Shown here in pieces: positions 7,858 through 8,686 of a stretch of 8,686 nucleotides of DNA. Source of the stretch: JBBRLA01 sp038231615. Its GTDB lineage: Bacteria; Myxococcota_A; Polyangia; Palsa-1104; JAEUJZ01. Under the pieces are notes generated by a model that did not search any database, was not told the origin of the DNA, and was given only the letters and a program-made list of their open reading frames with translations. The DNA is taken from assembly GCA_038231615.1 (NCBI GenBank), contig JBBRLA010000355.1, forward strand, positions 1 through 8,686, in the 5' to 3' direction. The translations under genes were made by a program, and so were the position numbers. The first letter of the stretch is position 1; every line of letters begins with the position of its first letter.

Positions 7858-7919
7858 AGGGTCCCCCCGGTCCTTGCGGGTGGTGTCCCCCCCCCTTCCG
7901 GAAGGGGGTAGGGGACCCT
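7858..7919. repeat. Composite inverted repeat (nested hairpin) in a C/G-rich tract
   Basis: AGGGTCCCC at 7858-7866 is perfectly complementary to GGGGACCCT at 7911-7919. Inside lies a second palindrome, CCCCCTT-CCGG-AAGGGGG, at 7891-7908. An alternative pairing joins GTCCCC at 7885-7890 to GGGGAC at 7911-7916, with a TA bulge on the right arm. No T-tract follows on either strand, so a classical intrinsic terminator is not supported. Function unknown. Confidence 0.6.
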
Positions 7920-8024
7920 GCCGATGCCCCCACCCCTCCTCCAGCAGGGACCTACCCCCCGTCGCGAGAGGACCCCTCGGCGCGTCGCGTGCGCGGTCCC
8001 GCGTGATGCAGGTCAGCGCGCGCA

Positions 8025-8183
8025 GGGGGAATGCCCGCAACCACAGGAAGAACGCCCGAAACCGCGGGGGGAACGCCCACAACCACGGGAAGAACGCCCG
8101 CAAGCTCAGGGGGAACGCACGCAACCACGGGGAGAACGCTCACAACCACGGGGAGAACGCCCGAAACCACAGGGAGAACGCGG
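8025..8183. repeat. 21-bp tandem repeat (minisatellite), about 7.6 copies
   Basis: Units start at 8025, 8046, 8067, 8088, 8109, 8130 and 8151, with a partial unit at 8172-8183. Each unit is 21 bp; most begin GGGAGAACGCCC or a variant and end AACCACG or a variant. Units 1, 3 and 5 begin GGGGGAA, while units 2 and 4 begin GGAAGAA, giving a 42-bp dimeric pattern over the first part. Because 21 is a multiple of 3, several frames stay open and give heptad peptides in each (plus NARNHGE-like and ERPQPRG-like, minus GVLPVVV-like). Open frames here are therefore not evidence of coding. Confidence 0.92.
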
Positions 8184-8413
8184 CTTTGATCGGCATTTTG
8201 GCCCTGACGGGGCAAATACCATCCGATTTCCGCCGGAGGCTCCCTCGCAGCCTGGGCCACGTGAAACACTGACCACGGCGAGCACCGGCCTATGGCAGAC
8301 TCCGCCTCCAACGGGCCGCTGAGTCCATCGACAAGGCTACTCCTCCTCCACGCCCGTCGCCTTGCCCTTCCCAACCGACGCCGGTCCAAACAGGGGGAAT
8401 CGGATCTGTGGGG

Positions 8414-8447
8414 GGTCTGCCCGCCCGACTTATCGGGCGGGCAGACC
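8414..8447. repeat. Perfect 15-bp inverted repeat with 4-nt loop (strong hairpin)
   Basis: GGTCTGCCCGCCCGA at 8414-8428 is the exact reverse complement of 8433-8447, with the loop CTTA. Three more G-C pairs (8411-8413 with 8450-8452) could form across a two-base bulge. No T-run follows on either strand and no gene ends nearby, so this may be a non-canonical terminator, a dispersed palindromic element or the stem of a non-coding RNA. Confidence 0.7.
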
Positions 8448-8552
8448 TACCCGGCCAGAGGGGTCAGCGACGGAAAGGAGAACCGAGCACCGAGGAGATG
8501 GATGCCAAGACCGAGAGCGAGCGCGGTAGACCGCCACGCCCACCCGGTTCAA

Positions 8553-8580
8553 TGTAAATCGTCATGATATAACGATTACA
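8553..8580 (+). promoter_or_regulatory. AT-rich dyad overlapping a -10-like element; candidate operator/promoter
   Basis: TGTAAATCGT (8553-8562) and AACGATTACA (8571-8580) form an imperfect dyad (TGTAA-TCGT facing ACGA-TTACA, with one extra A on the left) around an 8-bp centre. It stands out as AT-rich in a very GC-rich region. TATAAC at 8568-8573 matches the -10 consensus at five of six positions, though the -35 region (GTTCAA near 8547) is weak. Transcription from here would start about 40 nt before the ATG at 8624, so the dyad would be well placed for a repressor of the rightward gene. Confidence 0.4.
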
Positions 8581-8623
8581 TCCAAGGGCATGGGGTTTAG
8601 ATGGCATACTCGAACGGGAGACG

Positions 8624-8686
8624 ATGAGAGGAGCGCCCCGGCACAACAGCGACGACGGACCAGCTCCGGGCCCGGCAGCGGAGGCC
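8624..8686 (+). CDS. Probable start of a rightward gene, cut by window edge (function unknown)
   Basis: An ATG at 8624 opens a frame that stays open for 21 codons to the edge (MRGAPRHNSDDGPAPGPAAEA). GGGAG lies about 4 nt upstream as a ribosome site. A -10-like element and dyad precede it. An 8-codon frame starting at 8601 (MAYSNGRR) ends in a TGA that overlaps this ATG (ATGA), which would allow translational coupling. A second frame from the ATG at 8590 also stays open to the edge but has a poorly spaced ribosome site. The acidic, Ala/Pro-rich start shows no domain and too little is visible to name a product. Confidence 0.35.
   Translation, partial: MRGAPRHNSDDGPAPGPAAEA

Larger units (their letters stand above)
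7533..8623. other. 1.1-kb structured intergenic region without a convincing gene
   Basis: No reading frame here has a convincing protein. The frames are short, overlap one another on both strands, look like no family I know, and are dominated by Arg/Pro/Gly composition or by the tandem repeat. What can be seen is the candidate parC promoter (7641-7668), a composite inverted repeat in a C/G-rich tract (7858-7919), a 21-bp tandem repeat (8025-8183), a perfect long hairpin (8414-8447) and an AT-rich dyad (8553-8580). About 8184-8413 holds nothing I can identify. No tRNA-like or riboswitch-like core was recognised. A structured non-coding RNA is possible but unproven. Confidence 0.6.

Noticed and set aside
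8025..8183. CRISPR array or plasmid-type iterons
   Set aside because: The units abut directly, so there are no spacers, and no cas genes are present. Iterons have similar size, but no replication initiator gene or DnaA-box-like sequence is seen nearby.
7691..8389. Overlapping frames across the 21-bp repeat (plus 7691-8272, plus 7924-8322, minus 7952-8389)
   Set aside because: All stay open because the repeat period is a multiple of 3 and the unit lacks stops; the flanking non-repeat parts look non-coding. Not excluded outright without expression data.
8546..8554. GGTTCAATG resembling a tRNA T-loop
   Set aside because: The flanking bases do not pair as a T-stem and no acceptor or anticodon arm can be built around it.
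8502..8567. 21-codon frame with a nearby GGAG (MPRPRASAVDRH...)
   Set aside because: Very short, Arg/Pro-biased, and it ends inside the candidate operator; nothing beyond the ribosome-site-like bases supports it.

Overview
The window comes from a GC-rich bacterial genome. It most likely belongs to the Myxococcota or a related former deltaproteobacterial lineage. The main pointer is the protein at 1481-3124, which has the architecture of AgmX/PglI-type proteins, a family especially expanded in myxobacteria: a cytoplasmic N-terminal domain, one membrane helix, a Pro/Ala linker and a two-cysteine C-terminal domain. No species can be named from the sequence.

From 7532 down to base 1, four genes lie in a row on the minus strand. 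In order of transcription they are: (i) a type IIA topoisomerase subunit A, best read as ParC (7532-5187); (ii) its subunit B, best read as ParE (5116-3200); (iii) the AgmX/PglI-type protein (3124-1481); and (iv) a polytopic membrane protein cut by the left edge (1465-1). The gaps are 70, 75 and 15 bp. ParC and ParE would form the A2B2 topoisomerase IV that unlinks replicated chromosomes. The last two genes are envelope proteins and are very tightly spaced, so they are probably cotranslated. Their link to topoisomerase IV is unclear and may be only positional.

From 7533 to about 8623 there is roughly 1.1 kb without a convincing gene, but it is structured. It holds a candidate parC promoter, a large composite inverted repeat in a C/G-rich tract, a 21-bp tandem repeat of about 7.6 copies with a dimeric (42-bp) sub-pattern, and a perfect 15-bp-arm hairpin with a 4-nt loop. 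An AT-rich imperfect dyad overlapping a -10-like element lies just before a probable plus-strand gene that starts near 8624 and runs off the right edge. That gene would be divergent from the topoisomerase cluster.

No mobile element, CRISPR array, tRNA or rRNA was seen. The topoisomerase genes are ordinary housekeeping genes. The less ordinary observations are the structured intergenic region, a GyrA-box-like RGGKG motif near the end of ParC, a possible near-leaderless start of parE, and in-frame repeat expansions in both envelope proteins.
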